Shown piece by piece: positions 35,690 to 44,518 of a stretch of 64,000 nucleotides of DNA. The notes under the pieces were generated by a model. That model saw only the letters and a list, made by a program, of their open reading frames with translations. It was not told the DNA's origin and made no database searches. The DNA lies in assembly GCA_910579935.1 (NCBI GenBank), contig CAJTVQ010000020.1, positions 1 through 64,000 of the forward strand, given 5' to 3'. The stretch comes from an uncultured Lachnospiraceae bacterium (GTDB taxonomy: Bacteria > Bacillota > Clostridia > Lachnospirales > Lachnospiraceae). Numbering within the stretch: position 1 is the stretch's first letter; each line of letters starts with the position of its first letter. The position numbers were made by a program, and so were the translations under genes.

Positions 35690-36448
35690 ATGCAGGGAAG
35701 AATACATTCACTGGAATCTTTCGGCACGGTAGACGGCCCGGGCACCCGCTTTGTCGTTTTTGTACAGGGCTGCCCCATGAGGTGCGCTTACTGCCACAAT
35801 CCCGACACATGGCCTATGGACGGCGGCACTCTCATGGAGCCGGAAGAAATATTTGAACAATACAGAAGAAACGCCGCTTTTTATACAAAAGGCGGTATCA
35901 CCGTAACAGGCGGGGAACCCCTGATGCAGGTGGATTTTCTCATCGACTTATTTACGATTGCCAAGAAAGAAAATGTCCACACATGCATTGACAGTTCCGG
36001 TATCGCCTTTAAACCGCAGAATACGGAATGGATCAGGAAGCTGGACAGGCTGATGACACTGACAGACCTTGTCATGCTCGACATCAAACATATCAACCCG
36101 GAAAAGCATAAAGAACTTACCGCCCAGCCCAATGACGGCATACTCGCCTTTGCCGCATACCTGAATGAAAAACATGTGGACATGTGGATACGCCATGTGG
36201 TAGTTCCGGGCATTACGGACGATGACAAGTACCTGTTTGATCTGGGATACTTTATCGGACAGTTTGACAATGTCAAAGCCCTGGATGTACTTCCCTATCA
36301 CGCAATGGGCGAAACCAAATACGAAAAACTTGGAATGACTTATAAGCTGAAAGGCGTTCCTGCCATGGAAAAAGACAAGGTTGTGGAAAAGAAAAAGGTT
36401 ATTTTGGACGGTATCCGTAAACGGAGAGCAGAATCGGGCCAAAATTGA
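35690..36448 (+). CDS. pflA: pyruvate formate-lyase activating enzyme
   Basis: Radical SAM enzyme (252 aa) that places the radical on the glycine of pyruvate formate-lyase. The cluster motif is CPMRCAYC with Cys28, Cys32 and Cys35, followed by the TVTGGEPLMQ SAM-binding segment near residue 68. DVLPYHAMGETKYEKLGM near the C-terminus is typical of PflA. It is 4 kb from pflB with its own promoter. In this organism it must act on the separate radical subunit at 31340-31582, bound to the core or alone. Confidence 0.96.
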   Translation: MQGRIHSLESFGTVDGPGTRFVVFVQGCPMRCAYCHNPDTWPMDGGTLMEPEEIFEQYRRNAAFYTKGGITVTGGEPLMQVDFLIDLFTIAKKENVHTCIDSSGIAFKPQNTEWIRKLDRLMTLTDLVMLDIKHINPEKHKELTAQPNDGILAFAAYLNEKHVDMWIRHVVVPGITDDDKYLFDLGYFIGQFDNVKALDVLPYHAMGETKYEKLGMTYKLKGVPAMEKDKVVEKKKVILDGIRKRRAESGQN

Positions 36449-36475
36449 TTTTCATGATTTTATAAAAGGTTTCTC

Positions 36476-36504
36476 TTGTATTTAACCGCATTTTATATTA
36501 GAAT
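36476..36504 (+). promoter_or_regulatory. promoter of the ferredoxin gene
   Basis: TTGTAT (36476-36481), 17 bases, TAGAAT (36499-36504). Confidence 0.55.
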
Positions 36505-36556
36505 AGATACAGAGTTTGATAACAATTTATCAGTAACATATAAGGAGGATATTATT

Positions 36557-36727
36557 ATGGCATATGTAATCAGTGATTCCTGCGTAGCATGCGGTGCATG
36601 TGAGAGCCAGTGTCCGGTAGGCGCTATCAGTATGGGAGACGGCAAATTTGAAATCGATGCAAATACATGCATCAGCTGCGGTTCCTGCGCCGGACAGTGC
36701 CCTACAGGTGCTATTTCCGAAGAATAA
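36557..36727 (+). CDS. ferredoxin, 2[4Fe-4S]
   Basis: Clostridial-type ferredoxin of 56 residues. Two cluster motifs are complete: Cys9, 12, 15, 19 (CVACGACESQCP) and Cys38, 41, 44, 48 (CISCGSCAGQCP). It carries low-potential electrons, for example for pyruvate oxidation, hydrogenase or Rnf. An AAGGAGG ribosome-binding site fixes the ATG at 36557. It has its own promoter but sits right after pflA, whose product needs a reductant; a link is possible. Confidence 0.96.
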   Translation: MAYVISDSCVACGACESQCPVGAISMGDGKFEIDANTCISCGSCAGQCPTGAISEE

Positions 36728-36738
36728 AATGAGAATGA

Positions 36739-36772
36739 GGAAGCCCTCCATCATATGATGGAAGGCTTTTTC
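36739..36772. terminator. terminator between ferredoxin and MerR genes
   Basis: AAGCCcTCCATC atat GATGGAaGGCTTTTTC, a near-perfect hairpin with a T-run, between two converging genes. Confidence 0.85.
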
Positions 36773-37524
36773 TTTAACCCGAAGCGGACGGTTTTCTTCT
36801 TTTCCTCCTTTGCCCGCTTTCCCTTTTTGCTGCTGTAACTGCGCAGCATCTCATCCAATGCCCTGTAATGCTCTTCCTCCCGTTTTCTCCGCTCATCTTC
36901 CCGCTCCTGGGATTTTTCATCCTGCATTCGGAATTGATAATCCATTTCTTTCAGCAGGCATTGCTTTATATCCTCACACAATTCCCTGTTATTTTCCCTC
37001 ACAGCCTCGGCAATCATATGCTGAAGCAGCAGCTGAAGTCTCGCGTTCTTTTCTTCCCTGCTTTCTTCCCTTACTTCTGCAATATCCCTTTTTCTGATAA
37101 TCTCAATCATATGCCTCTCCTGCTCACTCACAATATGCCCGTCTGCTGCCGTATTTCCCACAACTGTTGTACCGCCTGCTGTTCTTACATCTACCATGTT
37201 TTCTTCCATCCTTTCGTCCTTCGCTTCTTTTTCTTCACTTTTCCCTTCCAAAAATGTTCCTGCCGTAACCGCCGGTATTTTATCGTCCCACCGTTCCAGT
37301 TTTCCGTCTCTCAGGATCATGCGTATTGCTTTCAACTGCAGCCCCTGCTCTTTCAGATTTTTAATCTCCCGAAAACGCTCCACATCTTCCTGCGTATAAT
37401 ACCGGTGACCCAGTTCGTTGCGCTTAATGGGAATCTCCAATTCTTCCTCCCAATAGCGGAGTACATGCGATTCCACCTCCACTTTCTTCGCTGCATCCGA
37501 AATCAGATAACGTGTCTGCTCCAT
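36751..37524 (-). CDS. MerR-family transcriptional regulator with long charged C-terminal part
   Basis: The N-terminal 70 residues are a MerR helix-turn-helix (YLISDAAKKVEVESHVLRYW, GHRYYTQEDVERFREIKNLKEQGLQLKAIRMIL). The remaining 185 residues are strongly charged and predicted helical (for example EREDERRKREEEHYRALDEM), without an obvious ligand domain. No target gene is evident; it lies downstream of dnaB. The end overlaps the shared terminator. Confidence 0.85.
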   Translation of the reverse strand: MEQTRYLISDAAKKVEVESHVLRYWEEELEIPIKRNELGHRYYTQEDVERFREIKNLKEQGLQLKAIRMILRDGKLERWDDKIPAVTAGTFLEGKSEEKEAKDERMEENMVDVRTAGGTTVVGNTAADGHIVSEQERHMIEIIRKRDIAEVREESREEKNARLQLLLQHMIAEAVRENNRELCEDIKQCLLKEMDYQFRMQDEKSQEREDERRKREEEHYRALDEMLRSYSSKKGKRAKEEKKKTVRFGLKKKPSII

Positions 37525-37707
37525 TCCTTTTTCTCCTCTCTTTCCTGTCGTACCATGTCGATAAGTGTCTTATTATGTAGATAGCATATGTAAAAAGAGG
37601 ACAGCTTCTTACGCTTGTCCTCTTCCGTTTCCTTCTCTTCCCTGTTCAGTTCTATTTCTTCAGCCTCTGCCCGCCCCTGTTTTCCTTCTCTGGCAGGCCG
37701 GCAGTTC

Positions 37708-39048
37708 TTATTTCTGCATATTGGCAAATTTCGTATATTCCGGCAGCCATACCAGCTCTATGGTGCCGATCGGCCCGTTTCTCTGCTTTGCCACAATAAT
37801 CTCCGCAATCCCTTTCTTTTCCGTATCTTTATTGTAATAATCATCCCGGTATATGAACATCACCACATCGGCATCCTGCTCGATCGCTCCGGATTCACGC
37901 AAATCCGACAGCATGGGCCTGTGATCGGGACGCTGTTCCACCGCCCGGCTCAACTGTGACAAAGCCAGTACCGGAACCGCCAGCTCTCTTGCCAATGCCT
38001 TTAAGGAACGGGATATATCGGAAATCTCCTGCTGTCTGGAATCACTGCCTTTCCCGCTTCCCGACATCAGCTGCAGGTAATCAATGATGATCATCTTTAA
38101 TCCATGTTCCAGCTTATACTTCCTGCACTTGGAACGCAGTTCCGAAATACTGATTCCCGGCGTATCATCAATGATCAGATTGGACTTACCGATCACTCCG
38201 GCTGTTTCTATCAGTTTCTCCCAGTCATTATCCGACAGATTTCCGGTCCGCAGCTTCTGTGCATCCACTTTAGACTCCAGCGAAAACAGACGGTTTACCA
38301 GCTGCTCCTTGGACATTTCCAAACTGAATATGGCAACTGTCTGGTTCTGCTTAAACGCCACATGCTGGGCAATATTCAGTACAAAAGCGGTCTTTCCCAT
38401 GGAAGGTCTTGCCGCTATCAATACCAGGTCAGAGGGCTGCATACCGGCCGTACGGTAATCCAGATCGATAAAACCCGTAGCGATACCTGTCACATTTCCC
38501 TTATTCTTCGATGCCTTCTCAATCTGATCCATGGCATTCATAACAATCTGCCGGATCGGAACAAATTCTCCGGTATTTCTCCGCTGTACCAGATTAAAAA
38601 CCCGCTTCTCCGTATCTTCCAATATCACTTCCAGACTTTCCCTGCCCACATAGCAGGTATTGGCAATTTCCTCGTTCAGCTTGATCAGCCGGCGCAGCGT
38701 TGCCTTATCCGCAACAATATTCGCATAATATTTGATATTGGCCGAAGTCGGTACGGCCGTGATCAGGTCTCTGATAAACTCCAGGCTGTTGACCTCCGGC
38801 GGCACATCCTTTTCCTTCAGGCGGTCCTGTAAAGTAACCAGATCCACCGGCTTTCCTTCATCATTTAATTCCACCATTGCTTCAAACAAAGTGCCGCACT
38901 GCCTGCTGTAAAAATCATCCGACGTGACAATTTCCGATGCCACGACAATCGCTTCCCGGTCCATAATCATTGCACCGATGACCGACTGCTCCGCTTCTAT
39001 GCTGTGCGGCAGTATCCGTTTGAGCAGAGTTTCTTCCATTTCTGCCAC
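37708..39048 (-). CDS. dnaB: replicative DNA helicase
   Basis: Hexameric helicase (446 aa) that unwinds DNA at the replication fork (called DnaC in Bacillus). N-terminal DnaB domain (about residues 8-150) with PHSIEAEQSVIGAMIMD; RecA-like domain with Walker A ARPSMGKT (about 210-217), IIDYLQLM (Walker B), and LSQLSRAVEQRPDHRPMLSDLRESGAIEQDADVVMF. The order gdpP-rplI-dnaB is conserved in Firmicutes. Confidence 0.98.
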   Translation of the reverse strand: MAEMEETLLKRILPHSIEAEQSVIGAMIMDREAIVVASEIVTSDDFYSRQCGTLFEAMVELNDEGKPVDLVTLQDRLKEKDVPPEVNSLEFIRDLITAVPTSANIKYYANIVADKATLRRLIKLNEEIANTCYVGRESLEVILEDTEKRVFNLVQRRNTGEFVPIRQIVMNAMDQIEKASKNKGNVTGIATGFIDLDYRTAGMQPSDLVLIAARPSMGKTAFVLNIAQHVAFKQNQTVAIFSLEMSKEQLVNRLFSLESKVDAQKLRTGNLSDNDWEKLIETAGVIGKSNLIIDDTPGISISELRSKCRKYKLEHGLKMIIIDYLQLMSGSGKGSDSRQQEISDISRSLKALARELAVPVLALSQLSRAVEQRPDHRPMLSDLRESGAIEQDADVVMFIYRDDYYNKDTEKKGIAEIIVAKQRNGPIGTIELVWLPEYTKFANMQK

Positions 39049-39072
39049 GTTTTTTCTCCACTTATCCGGTTT

Positions 39073-39522
39073 TTACTGCTTTTCCTGCACCTTAACTTTC
39101 AGCCTGCCTGTTACCTTGGGATGCAGCTTAACCATTACCTCATACACCCCTAAACTCTTTATCGCCTCCGGCAGCTGTATCTTCTTCTTATCAATTTCCA
39201 AACCGCACTGTTCCTTTGCCGCTGCCGCGATTTCTTTGGAGGAAATGGAACCAAATGTCCTTCCGCCCTCGCCGGACTTAATGGATACCACAACTTCCTT
39301 CGTCTCCATTAATGCCGCAAACTCCTTCGCTGCTTCCAGCTGTTCCTTTGCAACTTTCTCCGCATTGGCCTTCTGCAGTTTTAAATCGTTCATGTTTTTT
39401 CCGTTCGCTTCCACGCCCAGTTTTTTGGGAAGCACGAAATTTCTCGCATAACCGTCGCTCACATCCACTACTTGTCCTTTTTTACCAAGACTTTTTACAT
39501 CTTCCAATAAAATTACTTTCAT
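39073..39522 (-). CDS. rplI: 50S ribosomal protein L9
   Basis: The 149-residue protein binds 23S rRNA and links subunit domains. The N-terminal L9 domain (MKVILLEDVKSLGKKGQVVDVSDGYARNFVLPK) and the connecting helix with the C-terminal domain (SGEGGRTFGSISSKEIAAA) are complete. It lies between gdpP and dnaB. Confidence 0.98.
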   Translation of the reverse strand: MKVILLEDVKSLGKKGQVVDVSDGYARNFVLPKKLGVEANGKNMNDLKLQKANAEKVAKEQLEAAKEFAALMETKEVVVSIKSGEGGRTFGSISSKEIAAAAKEQCGLEIDKKKIQLPEAIKSLGVYEVMVKLHPKVTGRLKVKVQEKQ

Positions 39523-39595
39523 CTTTATTCCTGCCTTTCTCCTGCCGTCTATTCTTTTTTATCCGTGTTAATTTTATCCATATTTTTATCTATAA

Positions 39596-41641
39596 CTATA
39601 TCTCGCCTTCTTCCAGCATCGTATCCAGTGTCTGCTTAATGATACCGATGCCCTCCGCCAGCGACGTGTCTTCCATCTGGCAGCCCGCCGTATTCATATG
39701 CCCGCCGCCGCCCAGCCGTTCCATGACCAGCTGTACGTTCACCTCATCTATGGAGCGGGCGCTGACATAAATCAGGTTCTGATACTCTGTCAGGATAAAA
39801 CTTGCCTTTACGCCTTTGATGTTCAGCAGCTCATTCGCCGCCTGTGCCCCCACCACCGTAGGACTTTGTATATCATCGCTGGTACAGATGGAAATCGCAT
39901 AAGCATTGCGGTAAATTTCCGCCTGGCTGACTGCATCTGCTTTGGCCTTGTACTCTGCCGCCTCCTCGCGGAACAGCTTGCGTACCCTCGTCACATCCGC
40001 TCCATTCCGTCTCAGGAAGGCCGCTGCCTCAAAAGTACGGACGCCCGTTTTAGTCATGAAATTATTGGTATCTATCATAATTCCCGAATACATGCAGTCC
40101 GCCTCAATCGTTTTTATCTTAATATTTTCACCGATATACTGCAAAAGCTCCGACACCATCTCACAGGTGGAAGAAGCATAGGCCTCCACATAGGAAAGGG
40201 TGGCATTTTCAATCACTTCCGTCCCCTGCCTGTGGTGGTCGAACACCACGATAGATTTACATAACCGCAGCAGTTCCGGACAATCAGTAATGCTCGGCTT
40301 GTTCACATCCACCACCACCAAAACCGCATTATTTCCTACCATTTCCACTGCCTGCTGGCTGTTTATGATCAAATCCTCATCGTAATCGGGATTATTGCGG
40401 AACATATCCACGAAAGGCTGCAAAGATGACGGTGCATCGCTGAGCACGATATGCACCTTCCGTTCCAATGTCGCCGCAATCCGCGCGATACCCACGGCGG
40501 CTCCGAAACTGTCGATGTCCGCATTCCTGTGTCCCATAACCAGCACTTTGTCCTTGACGGAAATAATTTCCTTTAATGCATGTGCTTTTACACGCGCCTT
40601 TACACGGGTACTTTTTTCCACCTGCTGACTCTTCCCGCCATAATAAACAGTGTTGTGGGGCGTCTTGACTACTGCCTGGTCACCGCCCCGCCCCAACGCC
40701 AGGTCAATTGCATTTCTGGCAAACTCGTAATTTTGTGCGTAGGTCAGTCCGTCCAGCCCGACGCCGACACTGATCGTTACTGCCATCTCATTGCCGATAT
40801 TCACGGTCTTCACATCTTCCAGCAGATCAAACCGGCTCTCCTGCAGAAATGCAATCGCCTTTTTCCGCATAATGATCAGGAACTTGTCCTTCTCAATCTT
40901 CTTGCAGATACCGTCCAGTCCTGCAATGTATTTATTCACCTTACGGTCGATGAGTGCGATCAGCAGCGAGCGCCTGACTTCTTCCACACTCTCCAGCGCT
41001 TCCTCATAATTATCAATATAAATCATCCCCACCGCAAGGCTTTGGTCATCCACCTCCTGAAGCGCTATCTTAAGCGCCGTTTCGTCAAACAGATATAAGG
41101 CGATCAGATATCCGTCATAGTCCTTGTCCTCGATAATGTCACTGTTCAGCGCCATTTCCTTTAACGAAATCTTCTTCATCTTCGCCACATAATCATTGTC
41201 CCCGAAACTGACGCTCATCTCTACTTCATCCACATCTCCCGGCAGTTTTTCTTTCGTGATCATCGGAAACAGGGAAGTAATGGACTTCCGGTATCCTTTT
41301 TCCTTATGTACTGCCTTTTCAAATGCAATGTTCGTCCATATGAGCTTTCCCGCCTCGTCTAACAGTGCATGGGGTAGATCCAAATCCCGCAGCAGCCTGC
41401 GCTGTATCTGTCCGTACTGGGTAGCAAAACTGATCAGTTCGTTCATAATAACCGGTTTGTTATACAACAAAAGCGATATGACAATTGCAAAATAGAATAC
41501 CACGAAACATGTCAGGATCAAACCCGCCCTGTAATCAATGACATATATTCCCAGATTCACCAATACTAACAAGACCCCTAAGTAAATGGATGTCTGCAGA
41601 TATTTTTTCAATCTGCCCTTTAACTTAATGCTGTTCTTCAT
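39596..41641 (-). CDS. gdpP: cyclic-di-AMP phosphodiesterase, GdpP family
   Basis: Membrane-bound DHH/DHHA1 phosphodiesterase (681 aa) that breaks down cyclic di-AMP. Two membrane helices (about residues 14-60), a PAS-like region, a degenerate GGDEF region (about 185-300), then DHH motifs GHRNADIDSFGAAVG and VVFDHHRQG, and a DHHA1 end with MERLGGGGHMNTAGCQ. All motifs expected for activity are visible. The first gene of a gdpP-rplI-dnaB run. Confidence 0.96.
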   Translation of the reverse strand: MKNSIKLKGRLKKYLQTSIYLGVLLVLVNLGIYVIDYRAGLILTCFVVFYFAIVISLLLYNKPVIMNELISFATQYGQIQRRLLRDLDLPHALLDEAGKLIWTNIAFEKAVHKEKGYRKSITSLFPMITKEKLPGDVDEVEMSVSFGDNDYVAKMKKISLKEMALNSDIIEDKDYDGYLIALYLFDETALKIALQEVDDQSLAVGMIYIDNYEEALESVEEVRRSLLIALIDRKVNKYIAGLDGICKKIEKDKFLIIMRKKAIAFLQESRFDLLEDVKTVNIGNEMAVTISVGVGLDGLTYAQNYEFARNAIDLALGRGGDQAVVKTPHNTVYYGGKSQQVEKSTRVKARVKAHALKEIISVKDKVLVMGHRNADIDSFGAAVGIARIAATLERKVHIVLSDAPSSLQPFVDMFRNNPDYDEDLIINSQQAVEMVGNNAVLVVVDVNKPSITDCPELLRLCKSIVVFDHHRQGTEVIENATLSYVEAYASSTCEMVSELLQYIGENIKIKTIEADCMYSGIMIDTNNFMTKTGVRTFEAAAFLRRNGADVTRVRKLFREEAAEYKAKADAVSQAEIYRNAYAISICTSDDIQSPTVVGAQAANELLNIKGVKASFILTEYQNLIYVSARSIDEVNVQLVMERLGGGGHMNTAGCQMEDTSLAEGIGIIKQTLDTMLEEGEI

Positions 41642-41996
41642 AATTTAACCTCTGTATTCTCTGATACTGCATTGCATTTTCACAGAACCACCCATTACCT
41701 CTGCCGAAACCTGCAATATGCAGTACGAATATTAAAAATACACCGTTTATAGTATATCATCTTTTATCATGAAGTTCCACAACATTATCCATTCATTTTC
41801 AGCTGTTTTCGACATTTTATCTCCATTCAGACTAAAATATCCTGCTAAATACATATTCTTTCGTGTTATATTTTGTCACTTTTTAAAGATAACAAACGTG
41901 TATATAATGAAAGCAGGAGATCCCGGGCACTGACCTGCCTTTGAAAAACATAAAAATACGCATAAAAATACGAAGAACGAAAGGAGGATACCAGAT
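41642..41996. other. intergenic region between gdpP and the sigma factor gene
   Basis: AT-rich and non-coding, it carries the divergent promoters of gdpP and the ECF sigma gene. TATAAT at about 41913-41918 is the best -10 candidate rightward. ATAAAAATACG occurs twice in tandem (about 41950-41972, 12-bp period) before the AAGGAGG of the sigma gene. Confidence 0.4.
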
Positions 41997-42494
41997 GTGG
42001 CTCCGAAAAAAGACGAAGAAATCAAAAAATTAATAGAAACTTACGGTAACTTACTTTACCGCACGGCATACGTTTTTCTCGGAAATCCCCATGACGTACA
42101 GGATGTCTTACAGGAAGTACTGATCAAATATATGGAAAAAGCTCCTGTCTTTCATGAAAAAGAGCACGAAAAAGCATGGCTTCTCAAGGTAACTGCGAAC
42201 TTATGCAAAGATTACCTTCGATTCAGCAGACGCCATGCCCATATAAATCTGGAAGACCTTGAAAGCCTGCCGGTTACGTCCGGCCAGCGGGAAATCATCC
42301 GCGAAATCATATCCCTGCCCGCCAAGTGGAAAACCGTTCTGCTGCTGCACTACATCGAAGGCTATTCCATAAAGGAAACCGCTAAAATTACGGGGCTGAC
42401 GGAAAGCAACGTAAAAAAGCGCCTGCAGAGGGGCAGGGATGCACTGAAAAAACAATTGACAGAATGCGAGGGATTATATGAACAATATCAATAA
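41997..42494 (+). CDS. RNA polymerase sigma factor, ECF/sigma-70 family
   Basis: The 165-residue protein has sigma regions 2 (about residues 10-75; NLLYRTAYVFLGNPHDVQDVLQEVLIKYM) and 4 (about 100-155; REIISLPAKWKTVLLLHYIEGYSIKETAKITGLTESNVKKRLQRGRDALK), with no region 3, the ECF layout. The start is GTG, placed 9 bases after AAGGAGG. It overlaps by 17 bases the next gene, which encodes a membrane protein likely to be its regulator. Confidence 0.93.
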   Translation: MAPKKDEEIKKLIETYGNLLYRTAYVFLGNPHDVQDVLQEVLIKYMEKAPVFHEKEHEKAWLLKVTANLCKDYLRFSRRHAHINLEDLESLPVTSGQREIIREIISLPAKWKTVLLLHYIEGYSIKETAKITGLTESNVKKRLQRGRDALKKQLTECEGLYEQYQ

Positions 42495-43059
42495 CGGAAT
42501 GATCCAAAATACGGCCATATCGGAAAAAGATTTAAACCATGCAGTGACAGGCATTACCATGCCGGAACAGATGGCGGATGCATTATTGGCAGACTGCCTT
42601 CATGCAAAGCATACCAGAAATTTCCTCTTCCGCTATTCCAGGCTGATAGCCGCGGCACTGGCGGTTATAATATTCACTGCCGTAGGCACTACTTCCTATG
42701 CCGCCTACAATTTATACCAGACCAAAAACCTGATGGTATTTTTTGACTACGGCATTTCCCAGGAACAGATAGATGCCATCGGACAAGAGCTCAGCGCCAT
42801 CTCCGGACTTTACTCTTTATGGTTTAAAAGCGGCGATGATGCATGGATAGACTTCCAGCAGCAATACCTGACGGAAGATATCGCCGCACAGTTCACGGAA
42901 AACCCTTTAAAAGATTCCTCCAGCTACTGCGTGACCGTAAAGCTGAATGCGGATACCAATACGCTCCGGGAACAGATTGAGCAAATAGACGGCGTGCGGC
43001 TTGTCAATGACTTAAATGAACTGAAAGAAGCCGAACGTTCTTCTTCCAAAGTCAGATAG
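42478..43059 (+). CDS. putative anti-sigma membrane protein with FtsX-like extracellular domain
   Basis: The 193 residues comprise a cytosolic N-terminal part (1-57), one membrane helix (about 58-80, LIAAALAVIIFTAVGTTSYA) and an external domain (about 85-190). That domain resembles the extracellular domain of FtsX: it has an MVFFDYGISQEQIDAIGQ strand-helix start, a NPLKDSSSYCVTVKL segment like the FtsX NPLxDxF motif, and ends IEQIDGVRLVNDLNEL. The overlap with the sigma gene suggests it holds the sigma factor at the membrane. It has no zinc anti-sigma HxxxCxxC motif that I can see. The FtsX relation is inference. Confidence 0.7.
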   Translation: MNNINNGMIQNTAISEKDLNHAVTGITMPEQMADALLADCLHAKHTRNFLFRYSRLIAAALAVIIFTAVGTTSYAAYNLYQTKNLMVFFDYGISQEQIDAIGQELSAISGLYSLWFKSGDDAWIDFQQQYLTEDIAAQFTENPLKDSSSYCVTVKLNADTNTLREQIEQIDGVRLVNDLNELKEAERSSSKVR

Positions 43060-43072
43060 CAACAGCAAAAGC

Positions 43073-43111
43073 CTTTAAGTACTGTATTTCCGGTACTTAA
43101 AGGCTTTTTAT
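43073..43111 (+). terminator. terminator after the sigma/anti-sigma pair
   Basis: AAAGCCTTTAAGTA, a loop, and TACTTAAAGGCTTTTT form a long perfect stem with a T-run; it also lies next to the converging rpsR gene. Confidence 0.9.
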
Positions 43112-43135
43112 CCGCGATACTCCGTATCCTTATGC

Positions 43136-43399
43136 TTAGTCCTGAACATAAGGCATCAAAGACAAATGGCGCGCCCTCTTAATCGCAACCGTAAGCGCTC
43201 TCTGATGCTTTGCACAGTTTCCGGTAATTCTCCTAGGTAGGATTTTTCCTCTCTCGGATACATATCTCTTTAATTTGTTTACATCTTTATAATCAATCAC
43301 ATTGTCCTTGCCGCAAAATACGCATACTTTTTTCCTTCTGCGCATGCCGCCTTTTCTTCTCATCGGAGAATCAGACTTCTCTGCTTTATTATAAGCCAT
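43136..43399 (-). CDS. rpsR: 30S ribosomal protein S18
   Basis: The 87-residue protein binds 16S rRNA together with S6. The core RRKKVCVFCGKDNVIDYKDVNKLKRYVSERGKILPRR and the end ALTVAIKRARHLSLMPY are typical. The Cys residues of CVFC (a possible zinc site found in some S18 proteins) are present. It is the last gene of rpsF-ssb-rpsR. Confidence 0.98.
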   Translation of the reverse strand: MAYNKAEKSDSPMRRKGGMRRRKKVCVFCGKDNVIDYKDVNKLKRYVSERGKILPRRITGNCAKHQRALTVAIKRARHLSLMPYVQD

Positions 43400-43428
43400 A
43401 ATATATGCCTCCTATCTTACATTCATTA

Positions 43429-43884
43429 TCAGTTAAACGGCAATTCCTCATCTATTCCGTCGGGAATATTCATGAAACCGTCGCCGGCCGCCATCGGGGC
43501 GGGCCTTCCGCCGCCGGAGAAATTACTGTTGCCGGCAAAACCCCCGTCACCGCCGGAACTGTTCTTACTCTCCGCAAATTCATGATCCTCTACGACTACT
43601 TCCGTCGTGTATACCTTCACACCATCCTTATTGGTATAACTGCCGGTCTGGATGCGTCCGGTCACTGCAATCTTTATTCCCTTGTGCAGATATCTCTCCG
43701 CGAACTCGCCGCTTCTTCCGAATGCCACGCAGTTTATGAAATCTGCCGTCGCATCATCACCATTCCTGTTAAAACGGCGGTCCACCGCAAGCGTATATCT
43801 GGCAATCGCCATAGAGTTCTCTCCCTGGGAATACCTCACCTCAGGGTCCCTCGTCAAACGTCCCATAAGTATTACTTTATTCAT
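43429..43884 (-). CDS. ssb: single-stranded DNA-binding protein
   Basis: The 151-residue protein has an N-terminal OB fold (MNKVILMGRLTRDPEVRYSQ to about residue 105), a Gly-rich linker, and the acidic C-terminal tip DGIDEELPFN that recruits repair and replication partners. It lies between rpsF and rpsR, as in other Firmicutes. Confidence 0.98.
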   Translation of the reverse strand: MNKVILMGRLTRDPEVRYSQGENSMAIARYTLAVDRRFNRNGDDATADFINCVAFGRSGEFAERYLHKGIKIAVTGRIQTGSYTNKDGVKVYTTEVVVEDHEFAESKNSSGGDGGFAGNSNFSGGGRPAPMAAGDGFMNIPDGIDEELPFN

Positions 43885-43899
43885 ACATTCTCCTGTTCT

Positions 43900-44190
43900 T
43901 TATGCCTCGTCCTGTCTTACGCACAAATATCTGATCACATTGTCCATAATACGAACTCTGCTTTCGATTTCGACCGGAACAGTGCTCTCAGCATCGAAAT
44001 GGATGAAGTAATAGAAGGCTTCTTTCATCTTCTGAATTTCGTAAGCTAATCTCTTCTTACCCCATTCATCAACGTCCGTAACCTGTCCACCGAATCTCTC
44101 GATCAGAGCTTTACACTTTTCAATGACTGCTGCTCTTTCTTCATCTTCGATCTTTGCACTGACAACAACGGCTAATTCATACTTGTTCAT
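43900..44190 (-). CDS. rpsF: 30S ribosomal protein S6
   Basis: The 96-residue protein has the S6 fold: NKYELAVVVSAKIEDEERAAV, the WGKKRLAYEIQKMKEAFYYFIHFDA strand pair and the C-terminal helix. First gene of the operon, preceded by an AAGGAGGTAG ribosome-binding site and a leader that may bind S6:S18. Confidence 0.97.
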   Translation of the reverse strand: MNKYELAVVVSAKIEDEERAAVIEKCKALIERFGGQVTDVDEWGKKRLAYEIQKMKEAFYYFIHFDAESTVPVEIESRVRIMDNVIRYLCVRQDEA

Positions 44191-44199
44191 GTGCTACCT

Positions 44200-44245
44200 C
44201 CTTTTGGTCTCTGGCCCCCGCCTTACCGGGAGCAAGGAAATTTTA
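44200..44245 (-). promoter_or_regulatory. possible S6:S18 autoregulatory leader of rpsF
   Basis: On the minus strand the leader has a GC-rich stem-loop with CTCCCGGTAAGGCGGGGG shortly before the ribosome-binding site. Many bacteria bind the S6:S18 pair at such a leader; this match is by position and general shape only. Confidence 0.3.
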
Positions 44246-44263
44246 AATATATCACGAATTCAT

Positions 44264-44292
44264 ATCATAGCATATGAATCCGATTTTTTCAA
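44264..44292 (-). promoter_or_regulatory. promoter of rpsF-ssb-rpsR
   Basis: On the minus strand TTGAAA (44292-44287), 17 bases, TATGAT (44269-44264). The -35 box overlaps the last codons of the upstream DUF951 gene. Confidence 0.6.
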
Positions 44293-44471
44293 GATTTTTG
44301 TCTGATTTCTTTTACATTTTTTTCTAATGCCCTGCGTGCGATCATAATCTGATGCCCGCATCCCATGCACTTCAGCCTGAAATCTGCCCCGCTGCGCAGT
44401 ACTTCCCACTCTTTGCTGCCGCAGGGATGCTGCTTCTTCAGCCGCAGCACGTCGCCCACTTCTATATTCAT
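44289..44471 (-). CDS. DUF951 domain-containing protein
   Basis: The 60-residue protein matches the DUF951 family: DVLRLKKQHPCGSKEWEVLRSGADFRLKCMGCGHQIMIAR. The PCG and CMGCGH cysteines suggest a zinc ribbon. Family members are common beside ribosomal and replication genes in Firmicutes, but their role is unknown. Confidence 0.92.
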   Translation of the reverse strand: MNIEVGDVLRLKKQHPCGSKEWEVLRSGADFRLKCMGCGHQIMIARRALEKNVKEIRQKS

Positions 44472-44518
44472 TTCCTGCTGCCCCTATCCTGTGTCTTCCG
44501 GTTTCACGTCCAAATTTT

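Noticed and set aside
35398..35778. 126-codon minus-strand frame upstream of the LytTR regulator
   Set aside because: It crosses the pflA promoter and start, the dispersed repeat and the operator repeats, and has no family features.
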